From assembly GCF_014200455.1 (NCBI RefSeq), contig NZ_JACHBW010000024.1:1-64000 (forward strand): a stretch of DNA of 64,000 nt. The letters are read 5' to 3'. The translations under genes and the position numbers were made by a program. Below the pieces are notes generated by a model. The model searched no databases, was not told where the DNA came from, and worked only from the letters and a program-made list of their open reading frames with translations. Origin of the DNA: Paraburkholderia bannensis. GTDB taxonomy: Bacteria; Pseudomonadota; Gammaproteobacteria; Burkholderiales; Burkholderiaceae. Below are positions 23,493-32,961 of this stretch, piece after piece; within the stretch, counting starts at the first letter, position 1; each line of letters begins with the position of its first letter.

Positions 23493-24709
23493 ACCACGCC
23501 CTTGTCGCGCAACGCCGCCACGCGCGCGCCGTCATAGCCGAGCACGTCGCGCAGCACCGCCTCCGTGTGTTCGCCGAGCGTCGGCGGATGCGCGGCCACG
23601 GCGGGCGGCGTCGCGCTCATGCGGATGGGATTGCGCACCAGCCGCGCCGTGCCGCCCGAGGGATGCGGCACGTCCACCTGCATGCCGCGCGCGATCACCT
23701 GCTCGTTTTCGAATACTTCGGCGAGGTTGTTGATCGGCCCGCACGGCACGCCTGCGCTCTCCAGCGCACTAATCCAGTCGCTCTTGCTGCGCGCGCGGAT
23801 CAGCTCCGCGACGATCGGCACGAGCGTGTCGCGATGGCGCACGCGTTCGGGGTTGGTGGCGAAACGCGCGTCGTCAGCCAGGCGAGGCGCGCCCGCCACC
23901 TCGACGAACTTGCGGAACTGGCCGTCGTTGCCGATGGCGAGGATGATCCAGCTATCGCTGGTCTGGAACGCCTGATAGGGCACGATGTTGGGATGGGCGT
24001 TGCCCCAGCGCGCGGGCGGATTGCCGCTCGCGAGGTAGTTCGAATTCATGTTGGCGAGCATCGCCACCTGCACGTCGAGCAGCGCCATGTCGATGTACTG
24101 GCCTTCGCCCGTGCGGTCGCGGTGCGCGAGCGCGGTGAGCACGGCGACGCTCGCGTACATGCCGGTCATCAGGTCGGCGATGGCCACGCCTGCCTTTTGC
24201 GGACCGCCGCCGGGCAGGGCGTCGCGCTCGCCCGTGATGCTCATGAAGCCGCCCATGCCCTGCACGATGAAGTCGTAGCCCGCGCGCGACGCATACGGCC
24301 CGGTCTGGCCGAAACCCGTGACTGAACAGTAGACGATGTCGGGCTTCACCTCGCGTAGCGACTCGTAATCGAGCCCGTATTTTTTCAGCTGGCCCGCCTT
24401 GTAGTTCTCCAGCACCACATCGCTCTGCGCGGCGAGTTCGCGCACGATGCGCTGACCTTCGGGCGTGGCGATATCGACGGTCACCGAGCGCTTGTTGCGG
24501 TTCGCGGCGAGATAGTAGGCGGCCTCCGCCGTATCGTCGCCCGCGGGTGTCTTGAGGTACGGCGGCCCCCAGTGACGCGTGTCGTCGCCGGCGCCCGGGC
24601 GCTCCACCTTGATCACGTCGGCGCCGAAATCGGCGAGTGTCTGCGCGCACCACGGACCGGCGAGCACGCGGGTGAGATCGAGTACGCGAATGTGGCTCAG
24701 AGCGCCCAT
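23489..24709 (-). CDS. CaiB/BaiF family CoA-transferase
   Basis: A 406-residue class III CoA-transferase. Signatures are the N-terminal IRVLDLTRVLAGPWCAQTLADFGADVIKVERPG, GFGQTGPYASRAGYDF and the catalytic Asp in AIADLMTGMYA. Class III enzymes move CoA between carboxylic acids through an aspartyl-CoA intermediate; the length and full-length similarity to dicarboxylate-type (succinyl/glutaryl) members suggest such substrates, but this is inference. It is alone, with no acyl-CoA dehydrogenase beside it. Confidence 0.88.
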   Translation of the reverse strand: MGALSHIRVLDLTRVLAGPWCAQTLADFGADVIKVERPGAGDDTRHWGPPYLKTPAGDDTAEAAYYLAANRNKRSVTVDIATPEGQRIVRELAAQSDVVLENYKAGQLKKYGLDYESLREVKPDIVYCSVTGFGQTGPYASRAGYDFIVQGMGGFMSITGERDALPGGGPQKAGVAIADLMTGMYASVAVLTALAHRDRTGEGQYIDMALLDVQVAMLANMNSNYLASGNPPARWGNAHPNIVPYQAFQTSDSWIILAIGNDGQFRKFVEVAGAPRLADDARFATNPERVRHRDTLVPIVAELIRARSKSDWISALESAGVPCGPINNLAEVFENEQVIARGMQVDVPHPSGGTARLVRNPIRMSATPPAVAAHPPTLGEHTEAVLRDVLGYDGARVAALRDKGVV

Positions 24710-25047
24710 GCGGTGTCTTCCAATGTCGTTATAGGTCGGGTTCGCCGCCGCGCACGATGGGGTCGATAGGGTGGCCCGGGGCGGACGTTCGGTTCATCTT
24801 AAGCGATCCCGAATCGCGCGTGGCAAATTTCGGTACGACGTTCCGCCAAGCGGAACAACGGATGCGCCGTGGTGAGGTGCCGTGCGCCACTGTGGCAAGC
24901 CTGCACGCCATGCCGAGCGCGCCGCCGCGAGCGTGCGGCGATCCCGTATAATCGTCCGATTCAGCATCACGGAAACCGCGCAGAACGCGCCTTTCCGCGC
25001 TCAAACAAGATTCAGCACAGACGCCCCGAAGGTAAATACAGCACGCC
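24710..25047. other. 338-bp region upstream of alaS
   Basis: No gene is seen. TATAAT at 24946-24951, about 100 bases before alaS, is the likely -10 of its promoter; no good -35 is at the expected distance. Confidence 0.5.
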
Positions 25048-27672
25048 ATGAAAGCCTCCGAAATCCGCGAGAAATTCCTCAAGTTCTTCGAATCGAAGGG
25101 CCACACGATCGTGCGCTCGTCGAGCCTCGTGCCGGGCAATGACCCCACCTTGCTCTTTACCAACTCGGGCATGGTGCAGTTCAAGGACGTGTTCCTCGGC
25201 GCCGAATCGCGTCCGTACTCGCGCGCGACCACCGCGCAGCGCAGCGTGCGTGCAGGCGGCAAGCACAACGACCTCGAAAACGTCGGCTACACCGCGCGTC
25301 ACCACACGTTCTTCGAGATGCTCGGCAACTTCTCGTTCGGCGACTACTTCAAGCGCGACGCGATCCACTACTGCTGGGAACTGCTGACCAAGGTCTACGC
25401 GCTGCCGGCGGAAAAGCTCACGGTCACCGTGTACCAGGAAGACGACGAAGCCTTCGACATCTGGGCGAAGGAGATCGGCGTGCCGGTCGAGCGCATCATC
25501 CGCATCGGCGACAACAAGGGTTCGCGCTACGCGTCGGACAACTTCTGGCAGATGGCCGACACCGGCCCCTGCGGCCCGTGCTCGGAAGTGTTCTACGACC
25601 ACGGCCCGGAAATCTGGGGCGGCCCGCCGGGGTCTGCTGAAGAAGACGGCGACCGCTTCATCGAGATCTGGAATCTCGTGTTCATGCAGTTCAACCGTGA
25701 TGCGCAAGGCAACATGACGCCGCTGCCCAAGCAGTGCGTCGACACGGGCATGGGTCTGGAGCGTCTCGCCGCGGTGCTGCAGCACGTGCACAGCAACTAC
25801 GAAATCGATCTGTTCCAGAACCTGATCAAGGCCGCCGCGCGCGAAACCGGCATCAGCGATCTGGAAAACAACTCTCTGAAGGTGATCGCCGATCACATCC
25901 GCGCCTGCTCGTTCCTGATCGTCGATGGCGTGATTCCGGGCAACGAAGGCCGCGGCTACGTGCTGCGCCGCATCGTGCGCCGCGCGATCCGCCACGGCTA
26001 CAAGCTCGGCAAGAAGGGTTCGTTCTTCCACAAGCTCGTGAAGGATCTGGTCGCTGAAATGGGCGCAGCCTATCCGGAACTGACCGAAGCGCAGCAGCGC
26101 GTGACGGACGTGCTGCGCCAGGAAGAAGAGCGCTTCTTCGAGACCATCGAACACGGCATGTCGATTCTCGACGCCGCGCTGGCTGATCTCGATTCGAAGG
26201 GCGGCAAGACGCTCGACGGCGAACTCGCCTTCAAGCTGCATGACACCTACGGCTTCCCGCTCGACCTCACGGCCGACGTCTGCCGCGAACGCAACGTCAC
26301 GGTCGACGAAGCGGCCTTCGACGAAGCCATGGCGCGCCAGCGCGAACAGGCGCGCGCCGCGGGCAAGTTCAAGATGGCGCAGGGCCTCGAATACGCGGGC
26401 GCGAAGACCACCTTCCACGGCTACGAAGAAATTGTCTTCGACGACGCCAAGGTGGTCGCGCTGTATGTGGATGGCGCATCGGTCAATGAAGTGAAGGCGG
26501 GCCAGGACGCCGTGGTCGTGCTCGACCACACGCCGTTCTACGCGGAATCGGGCGGCCAGGTGGGCGACCAGGGCGTGATTTCGAACGCGAGCATCCGCTT
26601 TGCCGTGACCGATACGCTCAAGGTTCAGGCCGATGTGAGCGGTCATCACGGCACGCTCGAACAAGGCACGCTCAAGGTCGGCGACGTCGTGAAGGCGGAA
26701 ATCGACGCCGTGCGCCGCGCGCGCACGCAACGCAATCACTCGGCCACCCACCTGATGCACAAGGCGCTGCGCGAAGTGCTGGGCGCGCACGTGCAACAGA
26801 AGGGCTCGCTCGTCGACGCCGACAAGACCCGCTTCGACTTCGCGCACAACGCGCCGATGACGGATGAGCAGATCCGCCGCGTCGAAGAAATCGTCAACGC
26901 CGAAGTGCTGGCCAACGCGCCGGGCATCGTGCGCGTGATGCCGTACGACGAAGCGGTGAAGGGCGGCGCGATGGCGCTGTTCGGCGAGAAGTACGGCGAC
27001 GAAGTGCGCGTGCTGGATCTCGGCTTCTCGCGCGAACTCTGCGGCGGCACGCACGTGCGGCGCAGCGGCGACATTGGCCTGTTCAAGATCGTGATGGAAG
27101 GCGGCGTCGCAGCCGGCATCCGCCGCGTGGAAGCGATCACGGGCGACAACGCCGTGCGTTTCGTGCAGGACCTCGACGCGCGCATCAACGCGGCGGCGGC
27201 GGCCCTGAAGGCGCAGCCTTCGGAACTGACGCAGCGTATCGCGCAGGTGCAGGATCAGGTCAAGTCGCTGGAGAAGGAACTGGGCGCGCTCAAGTCGAAG
27301 CTGGCGTCGAGCCAGGGCGACGAACTCGCGGGCCAGGCCATCGAAGTGAACGGCGTGCACGTGCTGGCCGCCACGCTCGAAGGCGCGGATTCGAAGACGC
27401 TGCGCGAAACCGTCGACAAGCTCAAGGACAAGCTCAAGAGCGCGGCAATCGTGCTGGCGGCCGTCGAAGGCGGCAAGGTCAGCCTGATCGCGGGCGTGAC
27501 CGCTGAGGCCAGCAAGAAGGTCAAGGCAGGCGAGCTGGTGAACTTTGTCGCCCAGCAGGTGGGCGGCAAGGGCGGCGGCCGTCCGGACATGGCGCAGGCT
27601 GGCGGCACGGAACCGGCGAACCTGCCGGCCGCGCTCGCGGGCGTGAAGGGCTGGGTCGAAGCGAAGCTGTAA
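25048..27672 (+). CDS. alaS: Alanyl-tRNA synthetase
   Basis: Full-length (874-residue) class II synthetase that charges tRNA-Ala and edits mischarged Ser/Gly. The N-terminus SEIREKFLKFFESKGHTIV and motif 2 region FEMLGNFSFGDYFK are diagnostic. The editing domain carries HSATHLMHK and the distal CGGTHV zinc/metal site, followed by the coiled C-Ala region and a GGKGGGRPDMAQAGG end. No oddity is seen. Confidence 0.98.
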   Translation: MKASEIREKFLKFFESKGHTIVRSSSLVPGNDPTLLFTNSGMVQFKDVFLGAESRPYSRATTAQRSVRAGGKHNDLENVGYTARHHTFFEMLGNFSFGDYFKRDAIHYCWELLTKVYALPAEKLTVTVYQEDDEAFDIWAKEIGVPVERIIRIGDNKGSRYASDNFWQMADTGPCGPCSEVFYDHGPEIWGGPPGSAEEDGDRFIEIWNLVFMQFNRDAQGNMTPLPKQCVDTGMGLERLAAVLQHVHSNYEIDLFQNLIKAAARETGISDLENNSLKVIADHIRACSFLIVDGVIPGNEGRGYVLRRIVRRAIRHGYKLGKKGSFFHKLVKDLVAEMGAAYPELTEAQQRVTDVLRQEEERFFETIEHGMSILDAALADLDSKGGKTLDGELAFKLHDTYGFPLDLTADVCRERNVTVDEAAFDEAMARQREQARAAGKFKMAQGLEYAGAKTTFHGYEEIVFDDAKVVALYVDGASVNEVKAGQDAVVVLDHTPFYAESGGQVGDQGVISNASIRFAVTDTLKVQADVSGHHGTLEQGTLKVGDVVKAEIDAVRRARTQRNHSATHLMHKALREVLGAHVQQKGSLVDADKTRFDFAHNAPMTDEQIRRVEEIVNAEVLANAPGIVRVMPYDEAVKGGAMALFGEKYGDEVRVLDLGFSRELCGGTHVRRSGDIGLFKIVMEGGVAAGIRRVEAITGDNAVRFVQDLDARINAAAAALKAQPSELTQRIAQVQDQVKSLEKELGALKSKLASSQGDELAGQAIEVNGVHVLAATLEGADSKTLRETVDKLKDKLKSAAIVLAAVEGGKVSLIAGVTAEASKKVKAGELVNFVAQQVGGKGGGRPDMAQAGGTEPANLPAALAGVKGWVEAKL

Positions 27673-27703
27673 GCGCGAGATTTTCCCGAACTCACCGATA
27701 AAG

Positions 27704-27734
27704 AAGGGCTGCCCGAAATGGCAGCCCTTTTTGT
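27704..27734 (+). terminator. alaS terminator
   Basis: AAGGGCTGCC (27704-27713) with GGCAGCCCTT (27720-27729), followed by TTTTTG. Confidence 0.88.
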
Positions 27735-27741
27735 TTGTGGC

Positions 27742-28650
27742 TCAGATCGCGGCGGTTTCCGCGGGCGCCGGCGTTGCGCTGCGCGCATGTTCCAGCAGCG
27801 CCGATTTCAACGCGTCCAGCGCGGGAGAAAAATGCCCGCGCCGCCACGCTAGCAGCGTGTCGATCTGGCCGAGCGCGCCAAGCGAATGGATCGTGATGTC
27901 ATCGGCGCCGCGCTGCAGATCGAGCACCGAACGCGGCGCGACCGCCACGCCTGCGCCCGCCGCCACACAGGCGACGATCGCGTGATACGAACCCAGCTCC
28001 AGCACGCGGGTGGGGCGGATGCCGTGCTCCAGATACCACGCCTCCACGTAGCTGCGGTACGCGCAGCCGCGCTCGAAGGCCACCAGTGTCGAAAGCGCCA
28101 CATCGCCTGGCTGGCGGATCGGCCGATGCCCGCGTGGCGTGATCATCACAAGTTCCTCGCGATAGACGGGCACGGATTCGAACACCTCCGGGTCGGTCAA
28201 TCCGGCCAGCGGCGTGGCGATCAGTGCGGCGTCGACTTCGAATTCGCGCAGGCGCTCGATCAGGCAGCCGGTCGTGCCGGTTTCCAGTTCGAGCGTCACG
28301 TCGGGCCAGTTCTGGTGATAGCGCGCAAGCACGCCGGGCAGGCGGCTCGCGGCCACGCTTTCCATGGTGCCCAGGCGCAGCCGCCCCGATGGACGCCCGG
28401 CCTTGAGCGCGTGGCGCGCTTCGTCGGCGAGCGCGAGCAGGCGTTCCGCGTAGGGCAGCAGGGTCTCGCCGGCGGGCGTGAGCACGAGGCGACGGCCATC
28501 GCGCGTGAAGAGCGCGGTGCCCAGCTGCTCTTCGAGCTGCTTGATCCGCGTGGTGACATTCGACTGCACACGGTTGAGCTTGGCGGCAGCCCGCGTCACG
28601 CCGTTTTCGCGGACCACGGCCCGAAAGATCGCCAGTGCGGCCAGATCCAT
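27742..28650 (-). CDS. LysR-family transcriptional regulator
   Basis: A 302-residue regulator: winged HTH at residues 1-60 (LAIFRAVVRENGVTRAAAKL...VQSNVTTRIKQLEEQLG) and a periplasmic-binding-protein-like effector domain. It is divergent from a YbfB-type MFS gene with a 17-bp dyad between them, the typical arrangement for a LysR protein controlling its neighbour. The effector is unknown. The ATG at 28650 puts the HTH directly at the N-terminus as usual. Confidence 0.92.
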   Translation of the reverse strand: MDLAALAIFRAVVRENGVTRAAAKLNRVQSNVTTRIKQLEEQLGTALFTRDGRRLVLTPAGETLLPYAERLLALADEARHALKAGRPSGRLRLGTMESVAASRLPGVLARYHQNWPDVTLELETGTTGCLIERLREFEVDAALIATPLAGLTDPEVFESVPVYREELVMITPRGHRPIRQPGDVALSTLVAFERGCAYRSYVEAWYLEHGIRPTRVLELGSYHAIVACVAAGAGVAVAPRSVLDLQRGADDITIHSLGALGQIDTLLAWRRGHFSPALDALKSALLEHARSATPAPAETAAI

Positions 28651-28671
28651 GATTCTCTCCGTGGAATGGAT

Positions 28672-28688
28672 TGAATCATGATAATTCA
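28672..28688. promoter_or_regulatory. Probable LysR operator
   Basis: TGAAT-N7-ATTCA is a perfect dyad containing the T-N11-A core of LysR sites. It lies 22 bases before the regulator start, in the divergent region. Confidence 0.6.
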
Positions 28689-28790
28689 TTTTTCGTGAAC
28701 GGTTCCGGTGACTAAGATGGTTGGAACGGCGCCGTGCGCGACGCCGGCTTTCGTATCTGTCCCCGTATTTTCATTGGCTGGCCACCCATC

Positions 28791-30116
28791 ATGAATGACA
28801 TTGCATCCCGTCCCAACTTAGCGCAGGCGCCTCGCGCGCAGCCGGTTCGCCATCACGAGGCCCGCCGCGCGGCACTCGCCTGCATGCTCACGCTGGCGGC
28901 GGCGCTCGGCATCGGGCGCTTCGCGTTCACGCCGCTGCTGCCGCTGATGCTGCATGGCGGCGGTCTGGATCTGCGCCACGGCAGTTGGCTCGCGTCGCTC
29001 AATTACGCCGGCTACTTCGCCGGCGCGATGGCTTGTGCGGCACTGCGCTTTACGCCCGCACGCGTCGTGCGCGCTGGGCTGGTGGCGACGGCGCTCCTCA
29101 CGATCGTGATGGGCCTCACGCAGTCGTTCTGGATGTGGGCGATCGTGCGTTTCGTGGCGGGCGCGGTCAGCGCGGCGACCTTCGTGTTCGCCTCGCAATG
29201 GGGCTTGCGGCGGCTCACGCAACTGGGCGCGCACGCATGGAGCGGCGTGATCTATACGGGGCCGGGCGTCGGCATCGTGGCGACGGGCCTGCTCGTGAGC
29301 GCGGCGGGCGGCCTGGGCGCGCGGGCCGGGTGGATCGGCTTTGGGCTGGTGTGCGCGCTGATCGTGGCGATCGTCTGGCCGGTGTTCGTGGAAACGCCTC
29401 GGCAGGCGCATCCGGCGCACCCGGCTGCCGCTGCATCGCAGGCGCGTGCCGCTGGCGCTCAGAGCGCCCCCACGGCCAGCCGCGCCGACGCCTTCTGGCT
29501 CGTCGTGCTCTACGGCGTGCCCGGCTTCGGCTACATCATCACCGCGACCTTTTTGCCGGTGATCGCGCGACACGCGCTGCCGGGCTCGATATGGCCGGAT
29601 CTGTTCTGGCCGATGTTCGGCGCGGCGCTGATCGTCGGTGCGCTGTGCGCGGCGCGCCTGCCGCTGCACTGGGACAACCGCCTGTTGCTGGCCGCCTGCT
29701 ATGTGCTGCAGGCGCTGGGCATCGCGTCGGGCATCGTGTGGCCCAACGCGGCTGGTTTTTCATTGGGCAGCGTGCTGATCGGCCTGCCGTTCACGGCGAT
29801 CACGCTTTTCGCGATGCGCGAGGCGCGCATCATGCGCGGCGATCATGCGGCCGCGCTCATGGGTTATGCGACGGGCGCGTACGGGATCGGCCAGATTCTG
29901 GGGCCGCTGGCGGCCGCGCCGCTGGCCGCGTCGAGCGGGTCGTTCTCGCCTTCGTTGTGGCTCGCGGCGCTGTCGCTGGTTGCGGGCGCGGCGGGACTCG
30001 TGTGGCGGACCTTGCGCGGCGCGAAGCGACAAGGAAGCTGGCGCATCAACATCAAAAGGCCGTCCGCTGAGGGGACGGCCCGACCCGCTGCATCAGGCGA
30101 CGACTGCCGCGTCTAG
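28791..30116 (+). CDS. YbfB/YjiJ-family MFS transporter
   Basis: A 441-residue, twelve-helix major facilitator of the YbfB/YjiJ group: ALGIGRFAFTPLLPLML in helix 1, LASLNYAGYFAGAM in helix 2 and the TGPGVGIV segment in helix 5. Substrate unknown. The LysR gene upstream probably controls it. The last 25 residues (KRPSAEGTARPAASGDDCRV) are polar and lie over the terminator of the convergent outer-membrane gene, so the C-terminus may be a recent extension. Confidence 0.85.
   Translation: MNDIASRPNLAQAPRAQPVRHHEARRAALACMLTLAAALGIGRFAFTPLLPLMLHGGGLDLRHGSWLASLNYAGYFAGAMACAALRFTPARVVRAGLVATALLTIVMGLTQSFWMWAIVRFVAGAVSAATFVFASQWGLRRLTQLGAHAWSGVIYTGPGVGIVATGLLVSAAGGLGARAGWIGFGLVCALIVAIVWPVFVETPRQAHPAHPAAAASQARAAGAQSAPTASRADAFWLVVLYGVPGFGYIITATFLPVIARHALPGSIWPDLFWPMFGAALIVGALCAARLPLHWDNRLLLAACYVLQALGIASGIVWPNAAGFSLGSVLIGLPFTAITLFAMREARIMRGDHAAALMGYATGAYGIGQILGPLAAAPLAASSGSFSPSLWLAALSLVAGAAGLVWRTLRGAKRQGSWRINIKRPSAEGTARPAASGDDCRV
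30054..30080 (-). terminator. Terminator of the outer-membrane protein gene, inside the MFS 3' end
   Basis: GGCCGTCC (30058-30065) and GGACGGCC (30073-30080); on the minus strand TTTTGATG follows. It is 33 bases past the barrel gene's stop and lies within the coding end of the MFS gene. Confidence 0.65.
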
Positions 30117-30667
30117 CGGAAGTAGTAGTGCATGCCGACCGTGAAGCTGTTGTTATTCCAGCTCGAATTCTTCGAATTGGTGTGGTCGCCGGTCCATTCC
30201 GCGGCCACGCCCAGGTTGCGCGTGACGGCGTATTCAACGCCCAGCCCCCAATGCGGGCGCGTCGCGGGCCAATCGAGCGTGAAGCCCACACGGGCATAAG
30301 GCATGATCTGGCCGATCGGCATGCCGATCTTGGCATCGACGCCGCCGTCCTTGAACGTGGCCGAGCCGTGATGCAGATCGGCGAATGCTTCCGCACCGAT
30401 CATCAGCGAACCCACATCGAAACCGTAGCCGAGCGTGAAGCCGGGGAAGACCGTCGTATGGGTCGGCTTGTTGTATGCGCCCGAGGCATTGGAGACGTTC
30501 GCGCCCACCTTGAAGCCCGCGTAGGGGCCGGAAAACAGGCTGCCGCTGCCCAGAGGAGCCGATGCGCCCAGCGGCGCGGCCATGGGCAGAGCGTCATCTG
30601 CGTGCGCGAGCGTGACACCCGACGTCAGGGAAATAATAAGTATGGCTAACAGTTTCTTCGAAATCAT
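30113..30667 (-). CDS. Outer-membrane beta-barrel protein
   Basis: A 184-residue protein with a Sec signal (KKLLAILIISLTSGVTLAHA) and alternating beta strands with aromatic girdles (YAGFKVGANVSNA, FTLGYGFDVGSLMIGAEAF, WGLGVEYAVTRNLGVAAEW), ending SFTVGMHYYFR. The terminal Arg is preceded by Phe, near the usual barrel-assembly signal. It matches the eight-stranded OmpA/porin-like barrel family (PF13505). Role unknown. Its stop overlaps that of the MFS gene by four bases. Confidence 0.82.
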   Translation of the reverse strand: MISKKLLAILIISLTSGVTLAHADDALPMAAPLGASAPLGSGSLFSGPYAGFKVGANVSNASGAYNKPTHTTVFPGFTLGYGFDVGSLMIGAEAFADLHHGSATFKDGGVDAKIGMPIGQIMPYARVGFTLDWPATRPHWGLGVEYAVTRNLGVAAEWTGDHTNSKNSSWNNNSFTVGMHYYFR

Positions 30668-30939
30668 GGTGCGAGGTCCGGTCAAGTGGAGACAGGCGAG
30701 ATTTGCCTCGCCCGATAACGCTAGAAGTCGCCAGACCGTGCACAATTGAGACGTAAACGATTGTCAGGACGCCGTGCAGCGTGACCTTGCGCGGTGCGCG
30801 GTCTTTGCGCCCGTCACGCGTATGCCGATCTTGCCAACTATCCCGCCCGGGATAATCGGCGCGCGCACGCGGCCATCGATAGCGCACTAAAATAGCCGCT
30901 TGGCGCTTTCGCGCCATTCACTGCGACTTCCATCGATCC

Positions 30940-31470
30940 ATGAGCGACTATCAGTTTTGCCCGCGTTGCGCCTCGCGTCTCGTCGAGCGCGCCGACCCCG
31001 CCCACGAGGGCGGCCGCGTACGCATGGCGTGCCCCGACACCGCATGCGCCTACGTGCACTGGAACAATCCGCTGCCGGTGGTCGCGGCCATCGTCGAATA
31101 CGAAGGGCGCATCCTGCTCGCACGCAACGCCGCGTGGCCCGAAGGCATGTTCGCGCTCATCACCGGCTTTCTCGAAAACGGCGAGACGCCGGAACAAGGC
31201 ATCGCACGCGAGGTGCTCGAAGAAACCTCGCTGCACGCACAAAGCGTCGAGCTGATCGGCGTCTACGAATTTATCCGTAAGAACGAACTCATCATCGCCT
31301 ATCACGTCAAGGCGACGGGCACCGTGGCGCTTTCGCCCGAGTTGCTCGAATACCGTCTCGTCGAGCCCGCGAAGCTGCGCCCCTGGCGCGCGGGCACGGG
31401 GCAGGCGCTCGGCGAATTCATGCGCCGCCGCGGTCTGCCGTTCGAATTCGTCGAGCGTCCGGGCGATTGA
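30940..31470 (+). CDS. Zinc-ribbon Nudix hydrolase (NudC-like)
   Basis: A 176-residue protein with an N-terminal zinc ribbon (CPRC ... CPDTAC, about 7-32) and a Nudix domain whose box reads from GFLENGE to REVLEETSL. The ribbon-Nudix layout resembles NADH pyrophosphatase without its N-terminal domain, so a dinucleotide substrate is likely but unproven. It is followed after 59 bases by the thioesterase gene on the same strand. Confidence 0.85.
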   Translation: MSDYQFCPRCASRLVERADPAHEGGRVRMACPDTACAYVHWNNPLPVVAAIVEYEGRILLARNAAWPEGMFALITGFLENGETPEQGIAREVLEETSLHAQSVELIGVYEFIRKNELIIAYHVKATGTVALSPELLEYRLVEPAKLRPWRAGTGQALGEFMRRRGLPFEFVERPGD

Positions 31471-31529
31471 TCAGCACCCCTGCCGTGACGTTTCCAATCC
31501 GCTCCTGAACCCGCACGCTCACAGCCACG

Positions 31530-32006
31530 ATGAACCGACCCGTCGCCATTGCCCGCTCCGACTATCGCCACTTCCTCGCCATCACCACGCGCTGGATGGA
31601 CAACGACGTCTACGGCCACGTCAACAACGTCGTCTACTACAGCTACTTCGACACCGTCGTCAACGAGTATCTGATCCGCGCCGGCGCGCTCGATGTCGAG
31701 CACGGCGAGACGATTGGCCTGGTGGTCGAAACGCAGTGCAACTACTTCGCGCCGCTGGTGTTTCCCGAGCGCGTCGAAGCCGGTTTGCGCGTGGCGCGAC
31801 TCGGTTCGTCGAGCGTGCGCTACGAAGTCGGGCTCTTTCGCGAAGGCGAGAGCACGCCCGCGGCGCAGGGGCATTTCGTGCACGTCTATGTCGATCGCGA
31901 AACGCGCCGTCCGGTGAGCGCGTTGCCCGCAGCGTTGCGCGCCGCGCTCGAGTCGCTCAATCCGCTCAAGCCGCTGGCGCTGCCGCAAACGCACGCGCAA
32001 GACTGA
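31530..32006 (+). CDS. 4HBT-type acyl-CoA thioesterase
   Basis: A 158-residue single hotdog domain. The motif RWMDNDVYGHVNNVVYYSYFD carries the catalytic Asp and the HVNN loop of 4-hydroxybenzoyl-CoA thioesterase/YbgC-like enzymes, which release a free acid from CoA thioesters. It ends ten bases before the ABC permease gene, so it probably heads or joins that operon, hinting that the transported compound is handled as an acyl-CoA. Substrate unknown. Confidence 0.85.
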   Translation: MNRPVAIARSDYRHFLAITTRWMDNDVYGHVNNVVYYSYFDTVVNEYLIRAGALDVEHGETIGLVVETQCNYFAPLVFPERVEAGLRVARLGSSSVRYEVGLFREGESTPAAQGHFVHVYVDRETRRPVSALPAALRAALESLNPLKPLALPQTHAQD

Positions 32007-32016
32007 CGCGCCGCCC

Positions 32017-32955
32017 GTGCAGGCCATCGTCATCGACACCCTCAACGGCGCGAGCTACGGCTTGCTGCTGTTCATGCTGTGCGCCGGTCTCACGCTGATC
32101 TTCAGCATGCTCGGCGTGCTCAACTTCGCGCACGCGAGCTTCTACATGCTCGGCGCGTATCTGGGCGTGACGCTGGCGGGCACGCTGGGATTTGGCTGGG
32201 CGCTGGTGCTGGCGCCGTTGGTCGCGGGCGTGGCCGGCGCGATCTTCGAGACGACCCTGCTGCGACGCGCGCGCCCGGGCGGCCCGCTCAATGCGCTGCT
32301 GCTGACCTTCGGCGCGGCGTGGGCGATCGGCGAACTGGTCAAGCTCGCCTGGGGACTCCAGCCGCTCGCGGCGAACGTGCCTGCATGGCTCGACGGTGCA
32401 CTGTTCACCTATGGCGGCGCGGCATTCTCGCGCTATCGCGCCTTTACGATGCTGGTGGCCGTGGCGATGTTCGCGTTGATCTTCGCGGCGTTGCGCATCT
32501 CGCGCACGGGCCTGATCGTGCGCGCCGCGCTCACCCACGCGCAGGCCGTCGAGGCGCTAGGCCATGACGTGGCGCGCGTGCGCACGCTGGTGTTCGCGCT
32601 CGGCACCGCACTCGCGGCGCTGGCGGGCGCGGTGGCCGCGCCGCTCTTTGTGGTGGAGCCGGCGATGGCCGAATCGGTTGGCTCGATCGTGTTCGTGGTG
32701 GTGGTGACGGGCGGGCTGGGCTCGCTCGGCGGCGCATTGCTCGCTGCTCTTGCGGTGGGATGGCTGCAGACCTTCGCGGTGGCGAGCGACGTCTCGTTCG
32801 GCGCGCTGGCGCAACGGCTCGGTGTGACGATCGCGCCCGCGTGGAGTGCGCTCACGCTTGCGCAGATCGCGCCGATGTTGCCGTATCTGCTGCTGGTCGT
32901 CATGCTTGCCGTGCGCCCGCAAGGCCTGCTCGGCCAACGCGGCGAGGACGCCTGA
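32017..32955 (+). CDS. Branched-chain-type ABC transporter permease, LivH-like
   Basis: A 312-residue inner-membrane permease with about eight helices. The start YGLLLFMLCAGLTLIFSMLGVLNFAHASFYMLGAY is the diagnostic LivH N-terminus. The first codon is GTG. It forms the import channel with the LivM-like protein encoded seven bases downstream. The family takes up branched-chain amino acids, urea, amides or aromatic acids; which applies here is unknown. Confidence 0.9.
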   Translation: MQAIVIDTLNGASYGLLLFMLCAGLTLIFSMLGVLNFAHASFYMLGAYLGVTLAGTLGFGWALVLAPLVAGVAGAIFETTLLRRARPGGPLNALLLTFGAAWAIGELVKLAWGLQPLAANVPAWLDGALFTYGGAAFSRYRAFTMLVAVAMFALIFAALRISRTGLIVRAALTHAQAVEALGHDVARVRTLVFALGTALAALAGAVAAPLFVVEPAMAESVGSIVFVVVVTGGLGSLGGALLAALAVGWLQTFAVASDVSFGALAQRLGVTIAPAWSALTLAQIAPMLPYLLLVVMLAVRPQGLLGQRGEDA

Positions 32956-32961
32956 CGCGCC

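Noticed and set aside
25012..27360. 782-codon frame antisense to alaS
   Set aside because: A shadow of alaS in high-GC DNA: His/Arg/Ala-rich with no domain, while alaS on the other strand is complete.
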